This document shows positions 1 through 7,971 of a DNA stretch of 64,000 nucleotides, in pieces (position 1 is the stretch's first letter; the number at the start of each line of letters is the position of its first letter). The translations under genes were made by a program, and so were the position numbers. A model generated the notes under the pieces. It ran no database searches. It saw nothing but the letters and a program-made list of their open reading frames with translations, and was not told where the DNA came from. Location: the NCBI RefSeq assembly GCF_023534745.1, contig NZ_JAMHJQ010000001.1:124001-188000 (forward strand). Direction: 5' to 3'. Origin of the DNA: Streptomyces sp. 35G-GA-8 (lineage in GTDB: Bacteria; Actinomycetota; Actinomycetes; Streptomycetales; Streptomycetaceae).

Positions 1-383
1 TGGATCAGCGACGGGTTGTCGCCGACGGCCTCACGGTTGTCCTTGTACAGCCGATGCCAGCCGCCACGGACATGGTGGTCGGCGGCGATCGTGGAGAGGC
101 AGTCGCCGGACACCACGGTGTAGGTCCTCGCGACCCTGGTGGCGGCCTGGGTGGCGGTCTGCTTCGTCTCGGCCCGCTGCTGGGCGCCGGACAGATTCTT
201 GGCCTGGTGCGCCGAGGCGGGGGCGGCCTGCGGAGCGGCGGCGGGGGCCGCCTTCTCCGCGGCGTGCGCGCCGGTGGCGCCGATGAGCGGAAGCGCGATT
301 GCCGCGCCACCCGTACCCGCGGCGATGAATCCGCGCGAGATCGAATTGGACTTGGGACGGCGGTGCTTACCCTTCGAGGGCAT
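1..383 (-). CDS. Secreted LysM-domain protein (5' part only)
   Basis: The gene starts at the ATG at 383 and runs off the left edge, so only about 127 residues are visible. The N-terminus is basic (MPSKGKHRRPKS) and followed by a hydrophobic Ala/Gly-rich stretch ending near AHA, which reads as a signal peptide. An Ala/Gln-rich linker follows, then the start of a LysM fold (RTYTVVSGDCLSTIAADH, about residues 85-103). LysM domains bind peptidoglycan, so the product is probably an exported wall-associated protein, perhaps a wall hydrolase or Rpf-like protein; the catalytic part would lie outside the window. A c-di-AMP riboswitch directly upstream supports a role in cell-wall remodelling. Confidence 0.85.
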   Translation of the reverse strand, partial: MPSKGKHRRPKSNSISRGFIAAGTGGAAIALPLIGATGAHAAEKAAPAAAPQAAPASAHQAKNLSGAQQRAETKQTATQAATRVARTYTVVSGDCLSTIAADHHVRGGWHRLYKDNREAVGDNPSLI

Positions 384-387
384 GGCG

Positions 388-568
388 AATTCCTCTCCGG
401 CGCCTGCGAGGTGAGCTGTCGGGTTCGGGCTGGAGCTGCCCGGCCGCGCGTGGTGCGCGACTTCACCCCGAGCCGTCCGAACTTCCGGATCGGCGTACTA
501 CCTGGGTCCCCCGCTCCTGCCACGCGTTGATGGGTGGATGCGAATTCCGAGCGGCGGCAGGATTCGGC
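388..568 (-). ncRNA. c-di-AMP (ydaO/yuaA-type) riboswitch
   Basis: Read on the minus strand, the leader contains the conserved ydaO-class blocks in the right order: CCGAATCC at its 5' end (near 568), GCGGGGGACCCA, GGGGTGAA, then CCCGACAGCTCACC and GCAGGCG, ending next to GGAGAGGA just before the LysM ATG. In Streptomyces this class (Rfam RF00379, from memory) binds cyclic di-AMP and usually switches wall-hydrolase or resuscitation-promoting-factor genes off. The assignment rests on sequence blocks; covariation was not computed. Confidence 0.85.
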
Positions 569-1007
569 GATCCGCTCGGATTGAGGCTGAAGGTAAGCGA
601 GCCGGACGGCCGGAACAAGATGCCGTATTCGGGCGGTGGCGCCCGTTTCGGATATCGCTCGGGATATTCGGTCACCCTGCGTGGATTCCGGTCTCCAATT
701 ACCTTGCGGAGCAGCAATTCCCCCTCCCGATACCGCCACGCAACGTCACGGATATGATCCTGCTCACGGACCGGAGGCCATCTCACCCGCGACCGGGGCA
801 GGTTATACGGAATCGTCCATTCCGGACAGATGGGCAGGTGAGTGGCATTCATCCACGATTCATTCGCGCGCAGTGTCCGAATAATGCGCTTCTGACCCCT
901 CGGGGGCCGGGCCGATTGCCACAGGTTGCCTGAGGAACAAATGTCGTAGGGTCAGAAGCCGACATCGTCGGCGAGCCGCGCCGACGGCAGACACGGAGGA
1001 GCACGCC
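569..1007. other. Divergent intergenic region
   Basis: About 440 bases lie between the riboswitch aptamer and the tyrosine phosphatase. No supported protein gene was seen, and reading frames here lack Streptomyces codon structure. The DNA is less GC-rich than its surroundings, with AT-rich patches such as around 800-808, and must hold the promoter of the riboswitch transcript. A clear GGAGGA ribosome site at 995-1000 precedes the GTG start of the phosphatase. Confidence 0.5.
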
Positions 1008-1820
1008 GTGACGCAGCAGCTGCCGCAGGTCCCGTCGACAGAGCCCGAGTTGTCAGGCGTGCGCAACTTCCGCGATGTGGGCGGACTGCCGACCACGGAC
1101 GGCCGGCGGGTGGCCCACGGCAGGCTCTTTCGCAGCGGACATCTCGCCAACGCCACCCCGGCCGATGCCGCCTTCCTCTCCTCCCTCGGCCTGCACACGA
1201 TCTTCGACTTCCGCAACGCCGCCGATCTGAAGCTCGACGGCGCGGATGTGGAGCTGCCCGGCGTACGCAATGTGAATCTGCCGCTCACCGACCCGGCGGA
1301 CGGCGCCGAGTTCTGGCGGATGGTGCGGGACGGCGACCTCGACCAGCTGCGCTCGCTCCTCTCGGACGGCAGGGCGGCGACCCGGATGATCGAGTCGTAC
1401 CGCACGATCATCACGGAACGCACCGCCGAGCACAGCCGCGTCCTGCACTCCCTCGCCGAGGACAGCGTCCCCGCGCTCATGCACTGCGCGGCGGGCAAGG
1501 ACCGGGCGGGGCTCTCCATCGCGGTCACCCTGCTCGCGGTCGGGGTGGAGCCCGAGGCGGTCGAGGCCGACTATCTCAAGTCGAACGAACCGCACCACCG
1601 CTACCCGATCCACCGCAGCGACAACTCCCCCACCGGGATGTCCTCGGAGGTGATGGAGCTGCTCAGCCCGCTCTTCGACGCTCGCGCCGAGTACCTCGCG
1701 ACGGCCTTCGAGACCATCGAGAAGACCTGGGGCACCACCGACCGCTATCTGACCGAGGGCCTCGGGCTCACCCCCGAGACCCGCGAACGGCTTCGCACCC
1801 GCCTCCTCGACCAGAGCTGA
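1008..1820 (+). CDS. Tyrosine-protein phosphatase (Y_phosphatase3 family)
   Basis: The 270-residue cytoplasmic protein carries the signature loop HCAAGKDRAG, with the CX5R nucleophile and phosphate-binding arginine at C160 and R166, and the N-terminal family motif GVRNFRDVGG near residue 20. Such enzymes hydrolyse phosphotyrosine or other phosphate monoesters; some act on phosphoinositides, and the substrate here is unknown. A GTG start is chosen because GGAGGA sits seven bases upstream. It is a single-gene unit convergent with the small membrane protein gene. There is no signal peptide or membrane segment. Confidence 0.9.
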   Translation: MTQQLPQVPSTEPELSGVRNFRDVGGLPTTDGRRVAHGRLFRSGHLANATPADAAFLSSLGLHTIFDFRNAADLKLDGADVELPGVRNVNLPLTDPADGAEFWRMVRDGDLDQLRSLLSDGRAATRMIESYRTIITERTAEHSRVLHSLAEDSVPALMHCAAGKDRAGLSIAVTLLAVGVEPEAVEADYLKSNEPHHRYPIHRSDNSPTGMSSEVMELLSPLFDARAEYLATAFETIEKTWGTTDRYLTEGLGLTPETRERLRTRLLDQS

Positions 1821-1872
1821 GCGCCGACGGGAGCGAAGGCAGAGGCCCGGGCGAGGGCAGCGGCGGGAGCGG

Positions 1873-1902
1873 GGACGGCGCTACTTTCGATACACGCCCT
1901 AC
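1873..1902. repeat. 30-bp interspersed repeat, copy A
   Basis: This stretch matches 12681-12710 at 27 of 30 positions (core CTTTCG, then CACGCCCTAC). It overlaps the 3' end and stop codon of the small membrane protein gene. The two copies sit at opposite ends of the hopanoid cluster. Confidence 0.6.
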
Positions 1903-2099
1903 CCCCGCGCGCCCATCTCGAAGAGCAGATAGAGAAAGGCCGCGAAGAGATGGCCGGCGATCAGATAGGCGAAGAGCCGGATGACCAGTCCGCGCGGGAA
2001 CTTCCCCTCCTCCTTCATGACATGACCGGACGCGGCGGGTACGGGCCCGCCTTCCGGTGTGTCGGCCGGGCCGGGCACGGGGTTCTCTGACTCGGGCAT
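1899..2099 (-). CDS. Small single-span membrane protein (DUF6126-like)
   Basis: This 66-residue protein has a polar, Pro-rich N-terminus, a basic patch (KEEGKFPRG) and one hydrophobic helix (about residues 40-60, IRLFAYLIAGHLFAAFLYLL) ending in a short tail. It is probably an inner-membrane peptide with its N-terminus in the cytoplasm. I believe it belongs to DUF6126, which from memory accompanies XRE-cupin regulators in Streptomyces. It lies 23 bases downstream of that regulator gene on the same strand, so the two are almost certainly co-transcribed. Function is unknown; a membrane partner or effector of the regulator is inference. Confidence 0.75.
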   Translation of the reverse strand: MPESENPVPGPADTPEGGPVPAASGHVMKEEGKFPRGLVIRLFAYLIAGHLFAAFLYLLFEMGARG

Positions 2100-2122
2100 G
2101 GTGGCAGACCTCTCTCAGCAGG

Positions 2123-2746
2123 TCAGCGGCGATGGGCCCCGGCACCGAGGCACAGCTCGGCGGCGGGGCTCTGCAGCAGGGTATGGACGAAAAGCAGCTC
2201 GGTCCCCTCGGGTCCGGCCGCCGCGATCCGGTGCGGGGTGAGCGAGTCGAAGTGCGCGCTGTCCCCGGGGTCGAGTACGTGTACGGCGTCCCCGAGGGTC
2301 AGCCGCAGCCGCCCTTCGAGGACATAGAGCCACTCCTCACCCGGGTGTACGCGGACGAGGTCGCCCTGCGCCCCGTAAGGGACCTGGACCCGCAGCGGCT
2401 GCATAGCCCGCCCCGAGCCGCCCGCCTGGTGGTAGGTCCAGCCGTCGGCCTCGACCGGTTCCATCCGGCCGGCCCTGACGATCGGATCACGCTCCGGCGG
2501 CATCTCCCCGAGCAGCTCGGAGACCGTCGTACCGTAGATACGGGCAAGGCTCAGCAGCATCGGGAGCGACGGCTGTCTGTGGCCGGTCTCCAGCCGGGAG
2601 AGATGGGCGGGGGAGAGCCCGGCCCGCCCGGCGGCGGTCTCCAGGGTGAGCCGTCGGCCGCGGCGCAGCTCGCGCAGGCGGGGTGCGACATCGGGCAGCT
2701 GGTCGGGCAGCCCTTCGGCGGCCTCTCCGGCGGGGGGTGTGCTCAT
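2123..2746 (-). CDS. XRE-family regulator with C-terminal cupin domain
   Basis: The 207-residue protein has an N-terminal helix-turn-helix (about residues 22-80, LRELRRGRRLTLETAAGRAG then LSPAHLSRLETGHRQPS) and a C-terminal cupin (about 110-195, including HPGEEWLYVLEGRLRLTLGD and DPGDSAHFDSLTPHR). This architecture senses a small ligand through the cupin and represses nearby genes. It sits head-to-tail downstream of hpnO at the distal end of the hopanoid operon, with its own upstream region carrying a repeated GAGGCAAA motif. It may regulate itself, its small membrane partner or the hopanoid genes; the target is inferred. Confidence 0.88.
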   Translation of the reverse strand: MSTPPAGEAAEGLPDQLPDVAPRLRELRRGRRLTLETAAGRAGLSPAHLSRLETGHRQPSLPMLLSLARIYGTTVSELLGEMPPERDPIVRAGRMEPVEADGWTYHQAGGSGRAMQPLRVQVPYGAQGDLVRVHPGEEWLYVLEGRLRLTLGDAVHVLDPGDSAHFDSLTPHRIAAAGPEGTELLFVHTLLQSPAAELCLGAGAHRR

Positions 2747-2774
2747 ACCCCCATTGCGCCAGGAATTTTCCTCC

Positions 2775-2802
2775 GAGGCAAATTTCTTACCCCGGAGGCA
2801 AA
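2775..2802. promoter_or_regulatory. Putative operator of the XRE-cupin regulator
   Basis: The 8-mer GAGGCAAA occurs at 2775-2782 and again at 2795-2802, exactly 20 bases (two helical turns) apart, in the AT-rich 78-base gap before the XRE start. Same-face half-sites of this kind suit autoregulation by an XRE dimer pair. There is no experimental support. Confidence 0.45.
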
Positions 2803-2824
2803 AAGCACCACCGCACGACAGTGC

Positions 2825-4216
2825 CTAGCGGTTGGCGACGGCCTGCTTCACCAGGGTCCTGCCGAAGTCCCACATCAGTCCACCACCACCGTGGGCGTCG
2901 TCCATGACCGCGGTGAAGGCGTCCACGAAGCGCTCGACCTCCCGCTCGCCGATGGTGAGCGGCGGGATCAGCTTGATCACCTCCAGATGGTCGCCGGAGA
3001 CCTGCGTGAGGATCCGGTGCTTCTGGAGCAGCGGTACGACCACCATCTGCGCGAAGAGTCCCTTGCGGGCCGCCTGGAGCATGGTCCAGCGACCGCGCAG
3101 CTTGATCGAGTTCGGCCGGCCGAACTCGATCCCGATCATCAGACCACGGCCGCGTACCTCGTACAGCAGCTCATAACGGTCGACCAGGGCGGCCAGTCGT
3201 GACCTGAGGAGATCCCCGGTGATCCGTGCGTTGGCGACGACGTTCTCGTCCTCCATCACGGACAGCACGGCCAGGCCCGCGGCCATGGCCTGGGCGTTGG
3301 ATCCGAAGCTCGCCGAGTGGACGAGCACCCGGTCCATCGAGGAGTAGACCTTCTTGAAGATCCAGTCCTTGCCGAGGGTCGCGCCGACGGGCACATAGCC
3401 GCCGGAGAGCGCCTTGGCCACACAGACGAGATCGGGCTCCACTCCGTCCTCGTGCTGGTACGCGTAGAAGTCCCCGGTTCTGCCGAGGCCGGTCTGCACC
3501 TCGTCGACGATGAGCAGCGCCTTGTGCCTGTGCAGCAGGTCCTGGGCGGCGCGCAGAAAACCGGGCGGGGTCTCGTGGACGCCCTTGCCCTGGATCGGCT
3601 CGACGACGAAGGCGGCCACATCGCCGCGCTTGAGCTCCCTCTCCAGCCCGTCGAGATCGCCGAGCGCGAGGGCGGTGTCGGGCAGCAGCGGTGCGAAGCC
3701 GTCCCGGAAGCCGTCCTCGCCGTTGACCGACAGCGAGCCCGTCGTGAGCCCGTGGAAGGCGTGCGAGCAGTAGAGGATCCTGGGCCTGCCGGTCGCGTAC
3801 CGGGCGAACTTCAGCGCCGTCTCCACGGCTTCCGTACCGCTGTTGCCGAAGAACACCCGGTCCAGATGCGGGGAGTGGGCGAGCAGCTTCTCGGCGAGCA
3901 GTCCCGGCAGCGGCTGGCAGTCGAAGCGGGTGAGATCGGCGAGCGAGGCGTCGAGGACGTCGTGAAGCGCCTTGCGTACGACGGGATGGTGCCGGCCGAG
4001 ACCCATGACGCCGAAGCCGGCGAGCATGTCGAGATAGTCGTTGCCGTCCTCGTCCCAGAAGTAGGCTCCCTCGGCCCGCTCGTAGAACCGGTCGAATCCG
4101 ATGGTGTGCAGCATGCGCGGAAGCTGGTGGTTGAGGTGCTTGGTGTACAGCTCGTAGCGCTCGGCGCCACGCTCCGCGAGCAGCCGCGACAGGTCGAAGC
4201 CCGTGGGGTCGGTCAT
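2825..4216 (-). CDS. hpnO: Hopanoid aminotransferase HpnO
   Basis: The protein is a 463-residue class III PLP-dependent aminotransferase. PLP-binding Lys lies at K268 ([10 protein letters not shown]), preceded by the [15 protein letters not shown] strand. In hopanoid clusters this family converts ribosylhopane to aminobacteriohopanetriol; the equivalent S. coelicolor gene was reported to be needed for that product. Its start overlaps the dxs stop by four bases (ATGA), so it is translationally coupled as the last gene of the hopanoid operon. Length and motifs are normal. The assignment as HpnO rather than an ornithine-type aminotransferase rests mainly on context. Confidence 0.88.
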   Translation of the reverse strand: MTDPTGFDLSRLLAERGAERYELYTKHLNHQLPRMLHTIGFDRFYERAEGAYFWDEDGNDYLDMLAGFGVMGLGRHHPVVRKALHDVLDASLADLTRFDCQPLPGLLAEKLLAHSPHLDRVFFGNSGTEAVETALKFARYATGRPRILYCSHAFHGLTTGSLSVNGEDGFRDGFAPLLPDTALALGDLDGLERELKRGDVAAFVVEPIQGKGVHETPPGFLRAAQDLLHRHKALLIVDEVQTGLGRTGDFYAYQHEDGVEPDLVCVAKALSGGYVPVGATLGKDWIFKKVYSSMDRVLVHSASFGSNAQAMAAGLAVLSVMEDENVVANARITGDLLRSRLAALVDRYELLYEVRGRGLMIGIEFGRPNSIKLRGRWTMLQAARKGLFAQMVVVPLLQKHRILTQVSGDHLEVIKLIPPLTIGEREVERFVDAFTAVMDDAHGGGGLMWDFGRTLVKQAVANR

Positions 4217-6201
4217 TCCGTGCTCTCCTTGGCTGCCGGGCTCTGCTCGCGCGCCCGGCTCTCCTGGCGCGCCGGCTTACCCACGCGTGGCGGCGTCTTC
4301 CTGGGCACCGAGGTCCGCTCGGGTGCCGGGGTCTTCCTGGGCGCCAGCGCGGCGGTGATCCGTCCCGCGATCTCCACCGGGGTGAGACCGATGTCGGCCA
4401 GCACCTCACCCCGTTTGGCGTGGGCCAGAAACTCCTCGGGGATACCGAAGGTCCGCAGCGGTACGTCCACCCCCGCGTCACGCAGTGACTGCCCGACGGC
4501 CCAACCCACCCCTCCGCTGCGGCTGTTGTCCTCGACGACCGCGACCAGCCGGTGCCGTTCGGCCAGCGGGGCGAGCTGTTCGTCGACGGGCTTGACCCAT
4601 CGGGGATCGACCACCGTGCAGCCGATACCGCGCTCGGCCAGCAGCTGTGCCGCCTGGAGACATACGGGCGCGAGCGCCCCCACCGACACGAGCAGCACCT
4701 CGGCGTCGGCCCGGTGGCGCAGGACATCCATCCCGCCCACACGTCCCACGGCCGGGATCTCCGGCCCTGTGGACTCCTTGGCGAACCGCACCACGGTCGG
4801 CGCGTCGTGCACGGCCACCGCCTCGCGCAGCTGCGCCCTCAGCTGTCCGGCGTCGCGCGGCGCCGCGATGCGCAGTCCGGGTACGCACTGGAGGATCGAC
4901 ATGTCCCACATGCCGTTGTGCGAGGCCCCGTCGACCCCGGTGACCCCGGCCCGGTCGAGGACGAACGTGACACCGCACCGGTGCAGGGCGACATCCATCA
5001 GCAGCTGGTCGAAGGCGCGGTTGAGGAACGTGGCGTAGACGGCGACGACCGGGTGCAGCCCGCCGGTGGCGAGCCCGGCCGCGGAGACCGCCGCGTGCTG
5101 CTCGGCGATCCCCACGTCCCAGACCCGGTCCGGGAATCGCTCGGCGAATTTCGTCAGCCCGACGGGGTGCAGCATGGCCGCCGTGATCGCCACCACATCG
5201 GGCCGCTCCTCGCCGATCGCGACGATCTCGTCGCGGAACACCGAGGTCCATGACGGGCCGCTGGGTGGCGCCAGCGGCTCGCAGGTCAGCGGATCCATCA
5301 CGCCGACCGTATGGAAGCGGTCCGCCTCGTCCTCCAGCGCCGGCGCGTAGCCGCGCCCCTTCTCGGTCAGACAGTGCACCAGTACGGGTCCGTGGAAGCG
5401 TTTCGCGCGCCGCAGCGCCGATTCCAGGGCGGCGGTGTCATGGCCGTCGACCGGTCCGACGTATTTGAGACCGAGGTCCTCGAACATTCCCTGCGGGGCG
5501 AAGGTGTCCTTGAACCCCTTCTTCGCGCCGTGCAGCGACTCGTACAGTGTCCGGCCCACCACGGGGGTGCGCTGGAGTACGTCCTTGCCCCAGGCCAGGA
5601 CGCTTTCGTAGCCGTCGGTGGTACGGAGCGTGGCGAGGTGGTCGGCGAGTCCGCCTATCGTCGGACCGTAGGACCGTTCATTGTCGTTGACCACGATGAT
5701 CAGGGGCCGGTCCTTGGCCGCGGCGATATTGTTCAGCGCCTCCCAGGCCATTCCGCCGGTGAGTGCCCCGTCCCCGATGACCGCGACGACATGGTCCTCC
5801 CCGCCCAGCACCTCACGGGCCTTGGCGAGTCCGTCGGCCCAGCCGAGCACGGTGGAGGCATGCGAGTTCTCGATGACATCGTGTACGGACTCGGCGCGGG
5901 AGGGATAGCCGGAAAGGCCGCCCTTGCCGCGGAGTTTGGAGAAGTCCTGTCTGCCGGTGAGAAGTTTATGGACATAGCTCTGATGGCCGGTGTCCCACAG
6001 AATTCGGTCGACAGGAGAATCGAAGACCCGGTGCAGGGCGATGGTCAGCTCCACCACCCCGAGATTGGGCCCGAGATGTCCGCCGGTTCTGGCGACCGCC
6101 TGAATCAGGAACTGTCTGATGTCCTCGGCCAGTTCGCCGATATCACTTTCACTCAGCGCCTTGAGATCGCGCGGCCCCCGGATATGCTCCAAGACTGACA
6201 C
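4213..6201 (-). CDS. dxs: 1-deoxy-D-xylulose-5-phosphate synthase
   Basis: Dxs condenses pyruvate and glyceraldehyde-3-phosphate with thiamine diphosphate, the first step of the MEP isoprenoid pathway. The 662-residue protein shows the ThDP/Mg site GDGALTGG (residues 143-150) followed by ALNN and [15 protein letters not shown], then the transketolase-like pyrimidine and C-terminal domains. About 40 residues of Lys/Pro/Arg-rich, apparently disordered tail follow the normal end of the family. Placement between hpnH and hpnO suggests a dedicated copy that feeds hopanoid synthesis; a housekeeping dxs is expected elsewhere. It lies 55 bases downstream of hpnH. Confidence 0.96.
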   Translation of the reverse strand: MSVLEHIRGPRDLKALSESDIGELAEDIRQFLIQAVARTGGHLGPNLGVVELTIALHRVFDSPVDRILWDTGHQSYVHKLLTGRQDFSKLRGKGGLSGYPSRAESVHDVIENSHASTVLGWADGLAKAREVLGGEDHVVAVIGDGALTGGMAWEALNNIAAAKDRPLIIVVNDNERSYGPTIGGLADHLATLRTTDGYESVLAWGKDVLQRTPVVGRTLYESLHGAKKGFKDTFAPQGMFEDLGLKYVGPVDGHDTAALESALRRAKRFHGPVLVHCLTEKGRGYAPALEDEADRFHTVGVMDPLTCEPLAPPSGPSWTSVFRDEIVAIGEERPDVVAITAAMLHPVGLTKFAERFPDRVWDVGIAEQHAAVSAAGLATGGLHPVVAVYATFLNRAFDQLLMDVALHRCGVTFVLDRAGVTGVDGASHNGMWDMSILQCVPGLRIAAPRDAGQLRAQLREAVAVHDAPTVVRFAKESTGPEIPAVGRVGGMDVLRHRADAEVLLVSVGALAPVCLQAAQLLAERGIGCTVVDPRWVKPVDEQLAPLAERHRLVAVVEDNSRSGGVGWAVGQSLRDAGVDVPLRTFGIPEEFLAHAKRGEVLADIGLTPVEIAGRITAALAPRKTPAPERTSVPRKTPPRVGKPARQESRAREQSPAAKESTE

Positions 6202-6256
6202 GCTCGGGCCCCCTCTCGGAATTCCTCGTCAGCTCACGGTGACTGCGGTCATCTCG

Positions 6257-7276
6257 TCACCGTGTCCCGGCGACCGTCTCACGGACCGCACGCAGGGACT
6301 CCTTGAGCGAGCCCATGGTGGCGAGGACGGCGGTCGGCTCATAGCCGCAGTGCGCCATGCAGTTGGCGCAGCGCGCGTCCTTGCCGCGGCCGTACTTGTC
6401 CCAGTCCGTCTCCTCGATGAGCTGCCGGTACGTCGGCACATACCCGTCGCTCATCAGATAGCAGGGGCGCTGCCAGCCGAAGAGCGAGTAGTTGGGGATG
6501 GCCCACGCCGTGCACGGGAAGTCGGCCTTGCCTTCGAGGAAGTCCAGGAACAGCGGGGAGTGGTTGAGCCGCCAGCGCGCCCGGTTTCCCCCGGCGAACG
6601 ACTTCCGGAACAGCTCCCGGGTCTGCTCGACTCCCAGGAAGTGCTCCTGATCGGGGGCCTTCTCATAGGCATAGGCGGGCGAGATCATCATCTCGTCGAC
6701 CTTCAGATCGTCATTGAGATAGTTGAGCACCTCGATGACGGTCTGGGGGGTGTCGGTGTTGAAGAAGGTGGAGTTGGTGGTCACCCGGAACCCGCGGCGC
6801 TTGGCCTCCTTGATGGCCGCCACGGCCTCGTCGAACACACCTTCCTTCGCCACGGACTCGTCGTGCCGCTCACGCAGCCCGTCGATGTGCACCGCGAAGG
6901 CGAAATACGGCGAGGGCTTGAATTTCTCGATCTTCTTGCGCAGCAGCATCGCGTTGGTGCACAGGAAGACGTATTTCCTCTTCGCCACCAGCTGCCGGAC
7001 GATCTCGTCGATCTGCGGATGCATCAGCGGCTCGCCACCGGCGATGGAGACCATGGGCGCCCCGGACTCCAGCACCGCCCCGACGGCCTGGGCAACGGGC
7101 ATGCGCTGCTTCAGGATGCCTGCCGGGTGCTGGATCTTGCCGCAGCCCTCACATTTCAGATTGCAGGCGAAGAGGGGTTCCAGCTCGACGATGAGCGGAA
7201 ACTTCGTGCGCTTGCGGAGCTTCTGTTCAAAGAGGTACGTCCCGACCCTGATGGTCTGACGGAGCGGCATGGCCAT
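6257..7276 (-). CDS. hpnH: Adenosyl-hopene transferase HpnH (radical SAM)
   Basis: HpnH adds a 5'-deoxyadenosyl radical to diploptene (hopene) to form adenosylhopane, the first step of C35 side-chain building. The [4Fe-4S] cysteines are in an uncommon spacing, C38-X3-C42-X2-C45 (CNLKCEGC), followed by the SAM-binding SIAGGEPLMHP strand. A SPASM-like C-terminal region has clustered cysteines (CANCMAHCGYEP). The 339-residue length is typical. A strong AGGAGG site precedes the first ATG, and the hpnG stop codon lies inside that ribosome site, so the two genes are coupled. Confidence 0.95.
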   Translation of the reverse strand: MAMPLRQTIRVGTYLFEQKLRKRTKFPLIVELEPLFACNLKCEGCGKIQHPAGILKQRMPVAQAVGAVLESGAPMVSIAGGEPLMHPQIDEIVRQLVAKRKYVFLCTNAMLLRKKIEKFKPSPYFAFAVHIDGLRERHDESVAKEGVFDEAVAAIKEAKRRGFRVTTNSTFFNTDTPQTVIEVLNYLNDDLKVDEMMISPAYAYEKAPDQEHFLGVEQTRELFRKSFAGGNRARWRLNHSPLFLDFLEGKADFPCTAWAIPNYSLFGWQRPCYLMSDGYVPTYRQLIEETDWDKYGRGKDARCANCMAHCGYEPTAVLATMGSLKESLRAVRETVAGTR

Positions 7277-7281
7277 CTAGC

Positions 7282-7971
7282 TCACCTCCTGGGGAGCAGC
7301 AAAGAACGGTGCCATTCATGGAAAGCTGGGAGGACGGCACGGAGAACGCGGAAGGCTGATATTCCACCGCGCACTGTGCCAATCCGGACGAGCTCATGCT
7401 CTGGAGCGTCCACGACCACCCGGACGGCCGCAACCGGGCGGGACCCGGCGCTCAGAGCACTGCGGAGTGTGGCGGCGGACTCCATGTCCACCGCGACCGC
7501 CCCCGTGGCCCGCAGCTCGGCCCGCTCCTGACCACGAATCACATGGTCGGAGCCGGTCAGCGGGCCGGTGTGGACCGTACGGCCGGGCACGACCCTGGCC
7601 AGCGCGGCCACCAGCAGTGCGGTGTCCGTACAGGGCGTGGCGCCGTCCGGGTGCCGGGTCTCGTCGGCGACGATCAGATCCCCGGGGTTCATCCCCGGGA
7701 CGAGTCCGGCACAGAACCCGGACGCGATCACGGCCGCGTCCCTGTTCCGGGCCTCCGCGAGCGCGCGGGTCACGGAGCGCCGCGCGTTCCTGGGTCCCAT
7801 GCCCGTACGCAGGACGGTCACCGGCCCCGCCGCGCCGGCCCGCCCCGCGCGCAGGGCGAACCGCTCGATGCCGAGCGCGCAGGCGATCAGCAGCGGCGCG
7901 GCGGGACCGGCTACCGGCCCCGGCGACGGACCGGCGGACGGAGCCGAGGACGGGCCGGAGGACCGTTCCAT
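7282..7971 (-). CDS. hpnG: Adenosylhopane nucleosidase/phosphorylase HpnG
   Basis: HpnG removes adenine from adenosylhopane to give (phospho)ribosylhopane. The 229-residue protein is a purine-nucleoside-phosphorylase fold member with the family motif VAVDMESAA near its C-terminal third and a GSDHVI segment before it. I place the start at the ATG at 7971, which overlaps the shc stop by one base (TGATG). A longer upstream frame exists but lies inside shc and lacks homology. The N-terminal 25 residues are Pro/Ser/Gly-rich and probably flexible. It is coupled downstream to hpnH. Confidence 0.93.
   Translation of the reverse strand: MERSSGPSSAPSAGPSPGPVAGPAAPLLIACALGIERFALRAGRAGAAGPVTVLRTGMGPRNARRSVTRALAEARNRDAAVIASGFCAGLVPGMNPGDLIVADETRHPDGATPCTDTALLVAALARVVPGRTVHTGPLTGSDHVIRGQERAELRATGAVAVDMESAATLRSALSAGSRPVAAVRVVVDAPEHELVRIGTVRGGISAFRVLRAVLPAFHEWHRSLLLPRR

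Noticed and set aside
538-933. Plus-strand open frames in the riboswitch upstream region
   Set aside because: They have no ribosome site, no codon bias and no homology, and they overlap the riboswitch.
916-952. Promoter for the tyrosine phosphatase (TTGCCT / TAGGGT)
   Set aside because: The spacing is 15 or 25 bases depending on the -35 chosen, so it is not convincing.
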